Assembly: GCF_000972845.2 (NCBI RefSeq)
Contig: NC_040032.1
Location: 18,966,636-19,030,635 of the forward strand
DNA: 64,000 nt
Direction of reading: 5' to 3'
From: Larimichthys crocea
Lineage: Eukaryota; Chordata; Actinopteri; Sciaenidae
The stretch's first letter is position 1, and each line of letters opens with the position of its first letter. Below the pieces are notes generated by a model, which worked only from the letters and a program-made list of their open reading frames with translations, ran no database searches and had not been told where the DNA came from. The position numbers and the translations under genes were made by a program. Shown here in pieces: positions 28,401 to 40,630 of the stretch.

Positions 28401-29880
28401 ATGACATTCTGTGGTCTTTACTTACTGTAACATGGCAGATAATAGACTCGTGCCCGTTTTAAATTAGCAGTCAAAACAAACTGTGGTGAGAGAATAATGG
28501 AAAATTGCTTACATTATGTGGATAGGCGTATCATTTGAAGAAAGTGAGGCTCATTTGAATAGTTTTGGCCATCATTTCTATTGGTTATAACATTGTACAT
28601 CACAGTATCATTATAACAAAGTCTTGAGTGCAAAATATTTACACAGAACCAAGTAGGTATTTAAATCATTGTGTTACTATTAAATTTAGCACTGCTAAGA
28701 TTCGTTTTTGTGCAATGGAAAGTTGTGCACTTGCCATTTTCTCTGAAATTTAAAATGAACTTTTTGACGAATGAAATCCATTCCTATTGATATTTCAAGC
28801 TTATTAATAAGAATGTTGGCCACAACTACAAAAATAAAAGCCAGGTGTTAATGGATTGGATATATGCTGCATATTAGAGTTATTCCATATATTTATGTAT
28901 GTTAGAACTGCTAGTATATCTGTATACTAGAGGTACTGCTGGTAGTGTGTGTGAAACATGCAACATTCAGCTACGTGTAGCCCACAATGATTCAGCAACT
29001 GGTTAATTAAGAGATAGTTTGGGTGAAGCTGTATGGTACTGTAGGAGAAAAGTTGACAGCATTAAGTGAGTGAGCAAACAAACAGGTGGATGGTGGAGGT
29101 GGTGGCTAAATGAAGACAGACATACACTGGTGGCATCCCAATGGTTTGCATACCTGTGCCAGACCAACATCAGGCATTTTTAAAGAAAAAGTCCACCCTT
29201 AAATGATGCCATAAATAATAATCAACCTGAGAGGGCATTCTGTGATCAGCCCCAATTTTACTTATGTTCTTTTATTTGACATTTTTACATTAAAAAACGT
29301 ATTTATACTAATATATTTATACTATACACTTATTTTTCAATAAAAGGCGGGCGTATGTATCAATATAGTCTCACTGGCTGGATGTATGTATGAAAATATG
29401 GGGCATGTCTACAATCACAGCTGTGCCCCCTCTTTCAACTGCAACTTGGTCTCTAGCTGCATTTGGTTGAGGGATAATGAGGCTGTTGTTAGTGGAGACA
29501 ATGGCATCTCTGCATCTGGATCTTTTCTGATATATATATATATAGTTCTTGAACACTGGTGCCAAGCCCACAGCCAAATACATTTTCAGAGGGTGATCAC
29601 ACAACACTGTCAAAGCTTACTGAAAGGCAGCAGTGCTTAGAAGCGCTGATGAAAGTCTCAGAGACTGACACTTTTTGCTGTTATTTTTAATCTCCCTTTT
29701 TCTACACTTGAGCTCCTTCACAATGTAAAGATGACCAGAAACCTTTTGATCTCAGCTAACCACTGAGTCTGCAATTTGGGTGGATTTTTCCTTTAAAAGT
29801 AGCACACTTGTGGGCTGTTGGGATGCTACCAGATCAGAAGCTGAGGGAGTTAAGGAATGGGGATATGGCAGTGTTCATAC
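25406..29880 (-). other. ncam1: ncam1 last intron
   Basis: A 4.5-kb intron between the NCAM-180 exon and the last coding exon. The acceptor is tcctatag, preceded by a 71-nt AG-free stretch. A short (TA)n run lies at 29530-29544. No other exon or clear repeat was recognised. Confidence 0.6.
29530..29544. repeat. (TA)n microsatellite
   Basis: Short pure TA run in the last ncam1 intron. Confidence 0.8.
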
Positions 29881-30336
29881 TCATTTTGGGCTGGTGTGGT
29901 CGAGTCTGTGCACAGGACAATGGGCGCATCCTTGGTCGGGCCGTCTACTTGTAAGTCCTTATTCTGGGTGTTGTCAGGGGCTTTGACTGGGTCACGCTGG
30001 CTCTGTGGCCCTTCGGCATTAGTAGAGGGCAGGCTGACTGGCTCTGAGGGTGTTGGGTTGGACGAGGGGGGAACTTTAGGGGTGTCACTCAGGTCAACCA
30101 GGGGACCAACATCAGGTTGGGTGTTAGCTTTAAGCGAACTGGACTGGACAGCAGGGCTGTTTTTGGGGGAGGACTTGGCAGGGGCAGCTTTGGTTGGGCT
30201 GGAGGCGCTGGTGGTTAGCGTGGTGCTCTCACTAGCAGGACTGCTCTGCGCCGTGCTAAAGCTCTCAGCAACTGAGTTAGTGGCAGTGGAGGGGAGCAAG
30301 TTTACCACCGTGGAGGTGGTGTCTGCAGCAGCAGGC
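29881..30336 (-). CDS. ncam1: NCAM-180-specific cytoplasmic exon
   Basis: A 456-nt, phase 2 to phase 2 cassette exon (152 codons). The acceptor is ccccaccaaacag and the donor is AATGA|gtatg. Inclusion inserts a low-complexity Ser/Thr/Pro/Ala-rich segment. It begins PAAADTTSTVVNLLPSTATN and includes the runs SSPTKAAPAKSSPKNSPAVQ and VDLSDTPKVPPSSNPTPSEP. Skipping it joins the flanking exons in frame (NCAM-140). In mammals this exon marks the long-tailed form found in differentiated neurons, where the insert links to spectrin. There it is roughly 800 nt, so the fish exon is clearly shorter. If not spliced, the frame continues YEHCHIPIP to a stop. The 208-codon open frame on the opposite strand is a composition shadow. 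Confidence 0.9.
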
Positions 30337-30886
30337 CTGTTTGGTGGGGAGGAGCAGGACAAACAAAAGAGGAGAGGGAGGACAGAGGGGAGGAAGCATA
30401 AAGCCAAAAAAGTGAGGGGAAGAAAGAAAAAGGACAACGAGAGAAATATAGGGGTAGAGGGAGGGTGCGAGGTCAGGGCATAAATAAGGCAGAGTGAGTA
30501 CTACTGTGCTGCAGTGAAAAAGTAAAATCTACACAATCAAAATGTTAGCAACAAAATATTTGTGAAGGGGAAAACAAAAAATAATACAACAATAAACTAC
30601 AGGAGGAATGCTTGGGATTAGGATGCTAATATGCTTTTCACAATAAAGCTCAGTAGAAAATAAGATTTGGTGTTGCTCTGAATGTGTCTGAATAGGTTAA
30701 GTAACTTGGCAGCCCCATTTAGGACCAGGTTTGATGGCTCTACATTATGGTGTGAATAGAAGAACACTGGTATCTATAGAAACTATAGGGGTATATAACT
30801 ACGAGGTTAAATTCTATAAGAATGTATTGTGGTAATTATAACACGTGTTACTTTTAGGTGGGAAACTGGTCCTGTTCCATACTCAC
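30337..30886 (-). other. ncam1: ncam1 intron upstream of the NCAM-180 exon, with AG-free pyrimidine tract
   Basis: A 550-nt intron. The stretch 30339-30500 has no AG on the transcribed strand (162 nt). It is dominated by C/T runs such as ctcctccccaccaaacag at the acceptor. Such tracts are typical binding ground for PTB-type splice regulators. Confidence 0.65.
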
Positions 30887-31003
30887 TCGGGTTCTGTCAA
30901 AGGTGTGGTCTCATTAGGCTCAGTGGGACCCCCTCCTTCTTGGTTTGTGGTGTTTTCTTCCTCTGTTCTGACCTCAACAATTGGCTCCTTAGACTCATCT
31001 TTC
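30887..31003 (-). CDS. ncam1: NCAM1 cytoplasmic exon shared by NCAM-140 and NCAM-180
   Basis: A 117-nt, phase 2 to phase 2 exon. The acceptor is tctgacaacag and the donor is CCCGA|gtgagt. It reads T (split codon), then [20 protein letters not shown], then [18 protein letters not shown]. The [16 protein letters not shown] and [12 protein letters not shown] blocks are almost identical to mammalian NCAM1. This is the membrane-proximal cytoplasmic tail. The final GA is completed by either downstream exon: G from exon 18 (Glu) or C from the last exon (Asp). Confidence 0.97.
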
Positions 31004-31742
31004 CTGTTGTCAGAGAGCAGTAGACAATTAGGAAGCTAATGAATTTGCTTTATTTACCATTAATCTGTCAAACATCACAGAAGAGCGTGTCCCAGCTTGG
31101 TATGGTGAGACAAGCAAATCAAGATGTCCCATATTCACTAATGTAATTTATCTCTATAACTCATGTCCACACATTTAAAGTACATTGAAGTCAATTTAAA
31201 GGGACATTATGGCGATCAGCAGCATTGTAAAATTTGTGGTTTAAAGGCTAAAACCTGTAAAACACTGGTAAAGTCCTTGAAACTGTCAAACACAGTCTCA
31301 CGTACCAACATTTGATCATCCTCCACCTGCAGGCCCTGATTGTAGCTTTCCCCTGTGGGCTTGTCTGTTATCACCACAGTGCTCTGAAGGTGCTGAGCTT
31401 TTCTGAGTGTTCACTGCGGCTGACATGTTGGTGCCGACTCTATACATTCATGACTCATTCTTAATGAATCTGTTTCATGTGAGCTCTTTAGTTGAAATAT
31501 TTATTTGTTGTGCTCTGTTGTGAAGTTTATAGCTGGTAGGGTGAGAGTCAGATGAATAATATAAAAGGGAACATTTAAATTCAGCTTTCAGAAACTTCAA
31601 CATACATTTTCATTATGTTAGCTTACAAGATAGTGACTATGCTGTACCCATGAATGAGGTAAATTATTATTTGTATTACTATTCAAGAAATAGCTCTAAG
31701 GCTAATTGGTATTGAAACCACATACCTTACTATTGTGTTTCT

Positions 31743-31849
31743 ACACAGACATGCAAGAAGTAAATAGATATAAATAAATAACTAATAATTAAATAAACCT
31801 TCATTCAATTCAAATTAAAGGTGTCTATTTACTTCTTGCATGTCTGTGT
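31743..31849. repeat. perfect 26-bp inverted repeat with 55-nt loop
   Basis: The left arm, 31743-31768, begins ACACAGACATGCAAGAAG. The right arm, 31824-31849, ends CTTCTTGCATGTCTGTGT. They are exact reverse complements over 26 bases, with an AT-rich 55-nt spacer. In the ncam1 pre-mRNA this would form a strong hairpin. The perfect arms suggest recent origin, for example a small inverted-repeat element or an inverted duplication. Confidence 0.8.
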
Positions 31850-31937
31850 ATATAAATTGAGCAAAGAGACATTTTTGATTAATTGAAAGTATATATGTTT
31901 TCTTCTTCTGACAGAATTAAGATATAATTGCAACAAC

Positions 31938-31975
31938 ACAGGTTCCAAAAAAGTTAGGACACTGTGTAAAATGGG
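31938..31975. repeat. interspersed-repeat-like fragment
   Basis: The text around GTTCCAAAAAAGTTAGGACA, followed by CTGTGTAAAATGGG, resembles a repeat I recall as common in fish genomes. Only a short piece is recognisable, so family assignment is not possible from the sequence alone. Confidence 0.35.
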
Positions 31976-32255
31976 AATTTGACCCCAAGGACACAATGTT
32001 GTGTTATGATTTCCAAAAACAATTTAAAATGTGGACCCAGTCAGACCAGTCTTTGTGCTAAGCTAGGTTCTTTACATCCTGAATGTATGAAGATGAAACA
32101 GATTTCAGTCTCCTCATATCACTCTGTTCCCCTTTAAAGATACATGTGTTTGATTCAAACCACCAAACCAACAAGCTGAAAGATGATAATTGTCTGCGGA
32201 GCCATTAAGCGACATATTAAGGGACATATGATGAGACAAACTGATGTTCACTTAC

Positions 32256-32463
32256 GTGAATGCTGCTTTGCCCTCCTCAATGTCCTTGCTCTTCGCACCT
32301 GGTCCGGCCTTTCCACAGAAGTTAACAGCAATGCACATGAGCAGCCCACACTTATTGAGGAAGTAGCAGGTGACGTCCACGCCCACCAACAGCAGGAAAA
32401 AGACAACAATGAGGATTCCTACGATGGCTCCAGTGCCCAGGCCTGAGCCACCGTCCATGGCAT
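32256..32463 (-). CDS. ncam1: NCAM1 transmembrane exon (NCAM-140/180)
   Basis: A 208-nt exon, phase 1 in and phase 2 out. The acceptor is cttgttcttcag and the donor is TTCAC|gtaagt. It reads DAMDGGSGLGTGAIVGILIV, then VFFLLLVGVDVTCYFLNKCG, then LLMCIAVNFCGKAGPGAKSK, then DIEEGKAAF. A roughly 20-residue membrane span (AIVGILIVVFFLLLVGVDVT) is followed by a juxtamembrane segment with four cysteines. In mammals these are palmitoylated and target NCAM to lipid rafts. The GPGAK-KD-EEGKAAF stretch is nearly identical to mammalian NCAM1. This exon is the alternative to the GPI exon and commits the protein to a transmembrane form. Confidence 0.97.
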
Positions 32464-33080
32464 CTGAAGAACAAGGACAGGGAGAGGGGATACGCAAGCA
32501 CAACAGGCAAGAAAGACAGGGGGAGAAGAGGAGTTAGGAGAGAAGAAAGGGTTGAACATGAAGGAGAGGGGATGGAAAGAAAGTTAGAAAAGGGAGAAGG
32601 GGGAGAGAGATGATGAGGAATGCAGTCAAACTTTTAATAAGCTGCTTCAGGATTCAGTTGTTAAGACCTTAAGTGTGTCCTTCTTTTCAGGAGGAATTTG
32701 GAGAGAAATCATGCCAAAGCCACCAGCAAACTATTACCCCGAAACACAATAAAACCCTAATCTCTGTGGAACTTCGTATTCACTCTTGAAAATCATCATG
32801 GCCGGCACACTTGAGGTGTTCAATTTCACACACAATGACATAACTTCACAAGATTAAAAAACACACATCTAAAATCAGTATGTGAAGACAAATTGGATCT
32901 ATTTAAGGTCTAGGGTTCTATATTATTTTATTTAATAAGAAGTGGGTGATAGTATACTATATACAAACCAAATTCATTACACCTTCATTGCTAACCTTTT
33001 GTTTTTCACAGGGCTTACATGATACTTTCTTAATAGGCTTGTGATATGTTTTGAGGCATTCTGTCATATGAGTTTCTTTA

Positions 33081-33150
33081 CCAAATTTCATGGCAATTCA
33101 TCCGATAGTTGTTGAGGCATTTGCTGCAAGAGGAAAAGCCAGGGGACACC
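33081..33150. repeat. interspersed repeat remnant (fish-type)
   Basis: CCAAATTTCATGGCAATTCA followed by TCCGATAGTTGTTGAGGCAT and GAGGAAAAGCCAGGGGA. This matches, from memory, a repeat end very common in percomorph genomes. It is truncated on both sides. Confidence 0.6.
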
Positions 33151-36100
33151 ATTATATAGCCTTGTCTGCTATGAATTACATCTATATAAAACTGTTTTGC
33201 CAGCTAATGTTTTTAAGGAGGTGAAATGGCTCCAAGAATTGTGACTAAAGTGAAAGCATTTTCTAGGGAACAAAGTGCCACATTATAGCACCCCATGACA
33301 TTCATTGGCAGGCAGTCGGAGTTGAAAAGGGAAATGGAAGACTTTATCTTTGAAATATTTCTTTTTCTCAGGAAACTTCAACACAGCAAAATGCAGTGTA
33401 AATAATCCATAGGTTACACATAATTTTTAAGATTCCTTGGATTACTTGGATCAAAATACCAAAAACCCATGGTCAGTGATACATTTTTAAACATTCTGTG
33501 CTGACGCGCTCATTGGAAAAAGATATAAATAGTAGATATAAATAAAGAAATACATCAAAGATGTACACTGAGATTATTTCTTTGGAGCTAACATGAGAGA
33601 TGGGGTTCAAATGTCAGCCCTCCACTTATAGTATGACTCTTATAAACTCTACAAATTGAGTTACCAAACAGATTTCACAAATTTCTCTTAGTTCCCACTT
33701 AATCAAATCAAATTTAGCTGCTCCAAAATGTTCTTAAGAAACGGAAAGGTTATACAGGGTTATCTGAGCAGCTGTTATCACAACATACGCAAGCAGTCAT
33801 CACATTTATAATTCCACTTTGAGGGCACAGTGCAAATGCAGGTTATTTTCTCCCATAGAATATTCCATATAAACAAATGCTCATGCAGTTTTTAGATGGA
33901 ATGGAATAAACAGGATTTGGAGGTCCAAGGCACCTCGGGCTTTCCAGCTTTGCATTTCAAGAACTGCTTTCTAAGCTTTCATCATTTGTTTTGGCATTTG
34001 ATGACATTTCCACAAAACCCGGTCTAATAAGTGATAGCCAAATTTCCATCTTTGCATGCAACCTGAGTGCATTTTAGGAAAAATAAATAAATATCAGCAA
34101 AGGGAAAATAACTCAAAGGCTGAAACAAGAAACTTGTTTTGATGCCATCAACAGACATCAATAAAAGTTAGTGTCAGTGAAACTGCATCGTACAGTGTGC
34201 CTTCAATAATTTACCTGTTCTCCATTCACTTTTGGCAGAATCACTAGATGACAAAGTCATTGAACTATCTAAAACATTTTAACGTGGGGCCATATTTTCA
34301 CTTCAAAGGGACAAAACACAAGCTACTTACCACAATACCTGAAACAGGATAAACATTTGTGGTACCAAATTTACTGACATAGTCACAGTGCTTAATGGAT
34401 AATCTTTGATATGAAAATAATTAATGACCCTGAAAAATATGATATATAATCGCATCAGTGGAAGTTGAAGTATCTTATCTCATATGGGTTTGAAGCACAT
34501 CTTTTCCTCATTGCTACCACGATGAGTTGATTACTTTAATCTAATGTTTTTCTTGGCAACCCCTTTTTCTTTTTCAAGTCATGCCATAGACCATGACAAC
34601 CATTATTTCTGAAGTACTTTTATGTAGTTGAGCTGCATTGAAAACTCTTTGTTTCATAAGGGAATCAAAATGGGCGTGATTGGTTGTCACCAGGTTGTTA
34701 CCCCTGTGCATCAGAGGACATTTGCATGAAGTTGGATCTTTCTCAACTTACCCACATTGTGCTGCTGGGTGCTGTTTGAGTCTTTGAGTAGTGGCGGGCT
34801 GTATGCTTTTCAAAGTCACCTTGATGTTGTCCCATGAAAGGACATCAAGGTGGAACCGGATGCAGAACCCACATTAAAAATGTCCCTTCATAATCAATTC
34901 GTCAATGTTTGTGTACAATCCAGGAATACTAGACTGTCTTAGACTGCCAATGTCTGCAAAGGATCAAGAGCTCATCAAACTGCCTGAGGAGAGTGAGCAC
35001 CATGCAGTTTGAGTTTATATAGACTGACAATGCACACGTCCCTGAAGACAAGGATAAGGAGCAGTTCTGTACCACTAGACCGACAGAACAAATCCATGTG
35101 TAGCATGACCTTACCATATACAGTACCACTATATTGTAAGTAAAACAAATGAAAAGAGTTTAACGCTGTAAGGAAAATTATAAGTGATGACCCTTGGAAA
35201 TGCTTTGCCCATTTTGTTGTTTAATGTGCCAAATGTAGACAATGTACTGTCACATAAATAGATTTCCTGCAGCTACAACAAACCTTGATCTAAAACAATC
35301 AACCATAAACATCAGGATTTAATGTCAGTTCCTCAGCTTTGATGAGCAAGGATGTCTAGAGATTTTACACTGTTCATTGAACACATAAAATTCTTGATAG
35401 GAGGAAGAGATTTCCACCAAGAGTTACCACCATCGAAGGTACTGCAGTGCATCAATTTGGTTGATACGCTGTTTATTGTACACTTTAATATTACATGTAT
35501 AACCAACAATAGAAGGATCATACTTAATACTTAAGTGAAATAAAAAAAATAAATAGAAAAAAATACTAAATTTTCCAAGTTTTAATCTCGGTGTTAATGA
35601 TTCTGCTATCTCTCTGTATCGGACATATAGGCAGTATGTAAAAAAAACAAAACACATTTTTGAATATCATTAGTTTGAATTGCTGCCTGTGAAATATTAA
35701 CGTATAAAGACTCATCCTCATGCATTCAATAACAAGAACATGTCTATCCAATCGAATGTAACTAAAGGCAACCGGCTAACCCACTCCTCTCAATTAAAAC
35801 CACACTTGACTGTTATCGCCTGACTCATCCATTACTCAGGTTTACAGTATGAGCTTACATTTTACTTCATCACATGATTTCCTCTCATAATATTGGCGCA
35901 GGATTTAAACAGCTTGTGTAGTGATAAACATGCCCAGGCTGGAAAGTCTAACCCTGCCTTCTATTATTTACATACTGCAATTACTTTAGTCCAGTTTATG
36001 TGACACATTTACCATTGACATGTAAAATTTCCAGACTTTACGAGTTGACAAGCACTGCCCTGAAAGCACTATTAAACAAGTAACTGTCACAAATTGGGGC

Positions 36101-37817
36101 AAGTGTTGGCCAGAATTCTCTGTGCAGTTGAAGTAGGACAGTCTTGTTGACACATTTTCAGTTTTAAAATAGAGACTTCAAAATAGACATTTTGAAACCT
36201 GAAGACATTTGCCCTTTAGTGGAACCTGACTTGCATTGCTGTGCTTTTTAAAACCTCACAGACAGCCGCTGTGGCACACTGATTGATAAAGTTTCCTTTT
36301 AAATTATTTTTTTTTACACCTCTCAAACATATTACGTTTGTGTTTACTGCACTTGTATGAGAGATATATTTTCAAGTGAGTGCACAGCCCATGGTCAGTC
36401 TAGACATTTAATTTATTTTCACAATTTTCCTTGGCTGCACTGTATGCAATCCTTAATTTTCCCTGATGGCTGTGATCAAGATGGCAGGAGCATGCCACAG
36501 CTCTGTTTACTTATAGGTGACTACGGTGTTGCAGACAACACTTGTTTTTCCTCTACCCATTGCTTCATTTACATTTTAACAGGCACAATAAATCATGTGG
36601 CATGTTTTCAGTGCCGTAGGGGGTTTTCTCAACGAGTACTCTCACTGAGGGAAAAACTACAAATATATGTGTCAGGATGGACTGCACAAACATTTCTCTT
36701 TACAGGCTTGTCAGGTACAGTACTGAGCCAGTTCCCCAGATGACTGCTGATGACAGACTGCATGTGATAAGCCTCAATTTCACTGAAAACCACAAATTCC
36801 TCACAAATCAATAACTGGTCACTGTCCAGCATGGACAATCAGACTTATACGCTGATGAAAAACCTTTATATTACAGTTAGGGCTGTCAAGCTGAAAATGA
36901 GGGAAATGGGTATAAATTGATGTCCAACACATCTACAGTATTTACAGGTGATAGACATGCATGGCACAACATATTGTAGAGGATCCATCTACAGGAAAAG
37001 AAAGTGGGACTAATAGGTTCATATCCTAAACAGACAGGACATGGGGTTTTGACCAAGGAGTAAAACAGACCATTAATGTCTTACTGAACAGAGGCAGGGG
37101 ACTGCAACACCACCCATCTATTGACATGACATCACATTTGTTCCACATATAAATCCTGAGGCACCAGCTGAGTTAAAGTCATCATACTCATAAGGCGCAC
37201 AAGCATTACTACTTCTGAACAAAAATAAATCGTGGGTTCGAGCAGTTATTTTGTCCGTTTTCCATCTAAAAACACTGCAGTATGTGTATATATAAATATC
37301 TGTACAGAATTGAAATGCACTAAATGTTTGATGACTTTCACATGACTGCCATGTGACCTTAAGACTCCACATATTCTTAAGTGAAATTTTAAACCATGAC
37401 AGGTTTAAAGGACTTGGACTCACCAAGAGACAAATAAAGGACAGTGAGAATAAGAAGAATTGAAGCCCCATAAAATAAAATCTTTAAATCCAACCCCGAC
37501 TGTTTATATCATATCTTTTACTACAATTATTATTTGATTCATTTTTATTTTATGTTTTGGTTATATATTTTTTTCTCCATCTGCTACACTTATTTTTTGG
37601 ATGTTGCATTGACCTTATTTGGTTCCATAAACTTTCTTAAGCAATTCCCATGTTTGTAACCTCAATTAGAACTCTGCCACAGTGTGGCACTGCACCACCA
37701 TTAAAATAACATGAACTTAAGATTCTGTTTTCCTATTTGGGCACAGGGAAGCAGAGTGATGCTGACAACTGACTCCCTCTCTGGCTGATTAAGATCTCTG
37801 GAAACTCTTCATGCAGA

Positions 37818-37820
<3 letters not shown>

Positions 37821-37857
<37 letters not shown>
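37821..37857. repeat. (TG)n microsatellite (CA repeat in the ncam1 transcript)
   Basis: Thirty-seven bases of pure TG on the plus strand, in the intron before the transmembrane exon. Confidence 0.95.
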
Positions 37858-37860
<3 letters not shown>

Positions 37861-39740
37861 GTATGTGTGGCTGGATGGGATTTCAAGCATTTAAATGAAG
37901 ATGATTTCAGTTACTAGTGAGACAACAGGCACCACAAAACTAATGTGTATATCGGCTTGAAAATATATGAATTGCTGACTCATGTTTGTGAAATACAGGG
38001 GGTGAAGGAATCAGGACATATGTTCATATGTTTAACTTAAACGTAATTAAATACAGAGTGACAGCGTTGTTAAATAGACATAATTACTGTAGGTTTTCTG
38101 ATTTATGTTGTTTGCTGTTGATTCTGTTTATGCAAAATCCATCAGTCAGAATGATCAGCATCTGATTGCAAAACAAAAACAACATGTCGTCTTCTGTAAT
38201 AAAAAGCTATGTTGTGGCAAATGACAATTAAGAAGATAAAAGACATGAGAAACTCTAAGAACATTAGATTACTGAATAAATACAAGTTGCTTAATTTCAT
38301 ATCCAAATCTGCTGATTTGATTTTAATTGATTCTATCCATATAAACATCTCATTAACTATACCCAGTCAACAAACTGAGAATGTTTTAGGCTATGCAAAG
38401 AGAGAGTGAATCTCAAGTTCCTGAACAATAACAGCAGCTCCTGCTGTAGTCTGTATGCAGTGGGCGACTGCACCATTTGCTTCAGGGAAGAGAAATATGT
38501 TTATATGCAACGCAAGTAGGTCTGATGCACATATTCAGATGAAGATACTGATTAGTAAAAATGAAAATCACTCAGCACTGATCAGCACTATCATTACTCA
38601 GCAGGCACTGATGAACAACAGGAGGGACCAACAAGTGACAAAGAATACCTCAAGGGTGCTGTAAGCTCTTATTATCCTTGTGACAGAACTTAGTTGAGAT
38701 TAAGCAGCGGTGCCAGAGATAATCTATAAACTGTAGGAACACAAGTCTCATTTTAAATCTAAACGCAGAGAGGAAGGAAGGCCAGATGGCTATTTTCCAG
38801 ACACACAGAAACCACCAAAAGGAAAAGAATATATATCTACTTTATGTTTTTCTTTTTGCCAATATAATTCTTCATCTCTCTTCGCATTCCTGTTAGGGGA
38901 AACAGGGCATTACCACATATCAATGTTATTCTACCTCCAGGTGTATAAGGTTGAAGGAAGCAAGCAAGTTTTATGGTGCTTCTATATTTCAATTCGCAGG
39001 CAGAGAGCCTCTGGAGCTATATTCACCTCAGCACTCCCTCCTAAGCCCCCTTCAAATGTTACAAATCAGACAGAAAAACCTTTGACATTTACTTATTTTG
39101 ATTATTTTAGTGCTCTTTGCTACAGGCTGACGCTGCTTCAGATCCAACTGACAACAAAAATACTGTCTTTTTGTAAAATAGTGAATGATTTTATATTTTC
39201 TGTATTTCAACACCATGCTACAAGAGTACAAGAAAATCTCAGTTGCACCATATCATTTGGAGCAACTTACAATTCTGGATAACAGTCAGCTGAAAAATCT
39301 CTCCAACGTTTTCTTTAACAAGACAGAGAAAACAGCCATTCAAATCTGTCTGATTACTGAAAATGTACCAATGCTTTATTAATTGTCTCACATTGAATCG
39401 TTGATGATCATGGCCGTAGGCGATTATAGACTCTCATATATGCATTGCGTTCTCTCACTTCTCATGAATCTGCAGGACTTTAGTGTGGAACAAATGTTTG
39501 AACAAATGGAAACTGTATAGAGGGCTTTGAGTAACTTTGATTGCCATATTTGTGATCTATATCTCCTAACTACCAGTGGTAAAGAAGAGTTTTTTTGAAT
39601 TTCTAAATTTATTGCTTGACTACCTCAAGACTGTCCCATGAAAAACAACTGAATTAGTCGTTTGATCAAATAGCTAAAACAACATGTAGAAACAGACGAC
39701 TGCTACCTTTATATGCTACCTGTTTTCCTACCTGTCAGAG

Positions 39741-39905
39741 ACCACTGGGTTCTTTTAACCATGGCCGAGATCTTTTCATAATCTTAACAGAGTAATTATT
39801 CTTTTAACCATGACAACAATGGAACGCCAACTGTAATAGTTTTGCCCAAAATAAAATCTCTCAGTAACCTTAACCAAGTGCCTAAAACTAACAAAACATT
39901 AACCA
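39741..39905. repeat. interspersed repeat, copy 2 of 3 in window
   Basis: Contains GGGTTCTTTTAACCATGGCC, then a second TTCTTTTAACCATGACAAC unit and CCTTAACCAAGTGCCTAAA. It appears to be two tandem diverged units. Confidence 0.5.
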
Positions 39906-40630
39906 GAGCAGAATTCGTTCAGTAAACACTTCGTAACTGTGGCTTTGTAAGAAAACTCATATTCCAGAAAGCAATTACGAAGAACTGATTTTGTCATTTG
40001 ATTTGAAGGAAATAGCATTTATCGTAAATGCTGTTACTGTGTTGTTGTGTCTGTCTCATGTTAGCTTGTTAGCTAGCTATAACAAAATTATCCTCAAGCA
40101 GACACCACTATAATGTTTTGATTTGTTCTTGTTTAGCTAGTTGCATATTCAAGTTTCTCTTTTGTGCTATATTAGGTTGTTGTTTTTGAAAGAAAAGAAA
40201 CCCTCTATCCAACAACTGAGTAATGGAAGCTGAGGTAGCTTGAAATTTAAAAGTTTCTAGTTTATTTTCACAAAAAATTGTCATAATTGCAAAGCCTCTA
40301 TACAGTGTATAGTATTTACCATTTGTTCAGTTTTTGTTCAAAATGCATATTTTACCTTCTTCAATTAGGCTATAGCCAGGCTTCTAATTTTTCAACATCT
40401 GGGTTTAACAGTTCAAAGTGGTGTAATGCAACACTGAATGCAGAATACAGACATTTTGTTAAAGCTCCAGAGGAAAAAAAAAAAAGGTCTAAAATCAGCT
40501 TCACAATCCAAGCCTTGAACAGTCAGTACAAGTTGGCACTGTGTCACACATCATGTTTAGTCACATCATGTTTGTTTAGTCGCTAAAGCTTCAGAAAGCC
40601 ATTACTTTCATGAAAGAAAAAGAAACACAA

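Larger units (their letters stand above)
31004..32255 (-). other. ncam1: ncam1 intron downstream of the transmembrane exon
   Basis: A 1.25-kb intron. It contains a perfect 26-bp inverted repeat (31743-31768 with 31824-31849) and a short interspersed-repeat-like segment at about 31938-31975. No exon was recognised. Confidence 0.6.
32464..40630 (-). other. ncam1: ncam1 intron between GPI exon and transmembrane exon
   Basis: About 8 kb without a recognised coding exon. It holds a 37-nt TG microsatellite (37821-37857) and an interspersed-repeat remnant at 33081-33150. A second repeat copy lies at about 39741-39905, and a poly-A run at 40810-40827 belongs to the UTR side. The 165 nt before the transmembrane exon (32466-32630) are pyrimidine-rich on the transcribed strand and contain no AG. 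Hydrophobic minus-strand ORFs here are unsupported by splice sites. Confidence 0.6.

Noticed and set aside
29857..30483. 208-codon open frame on the plus strand
   Set aside because: It lies antisense to the NCAM-180 exon, whose biased Ser/Thr/Pro/Ala codons keep the opposite strand open. No domain or splice evidence.
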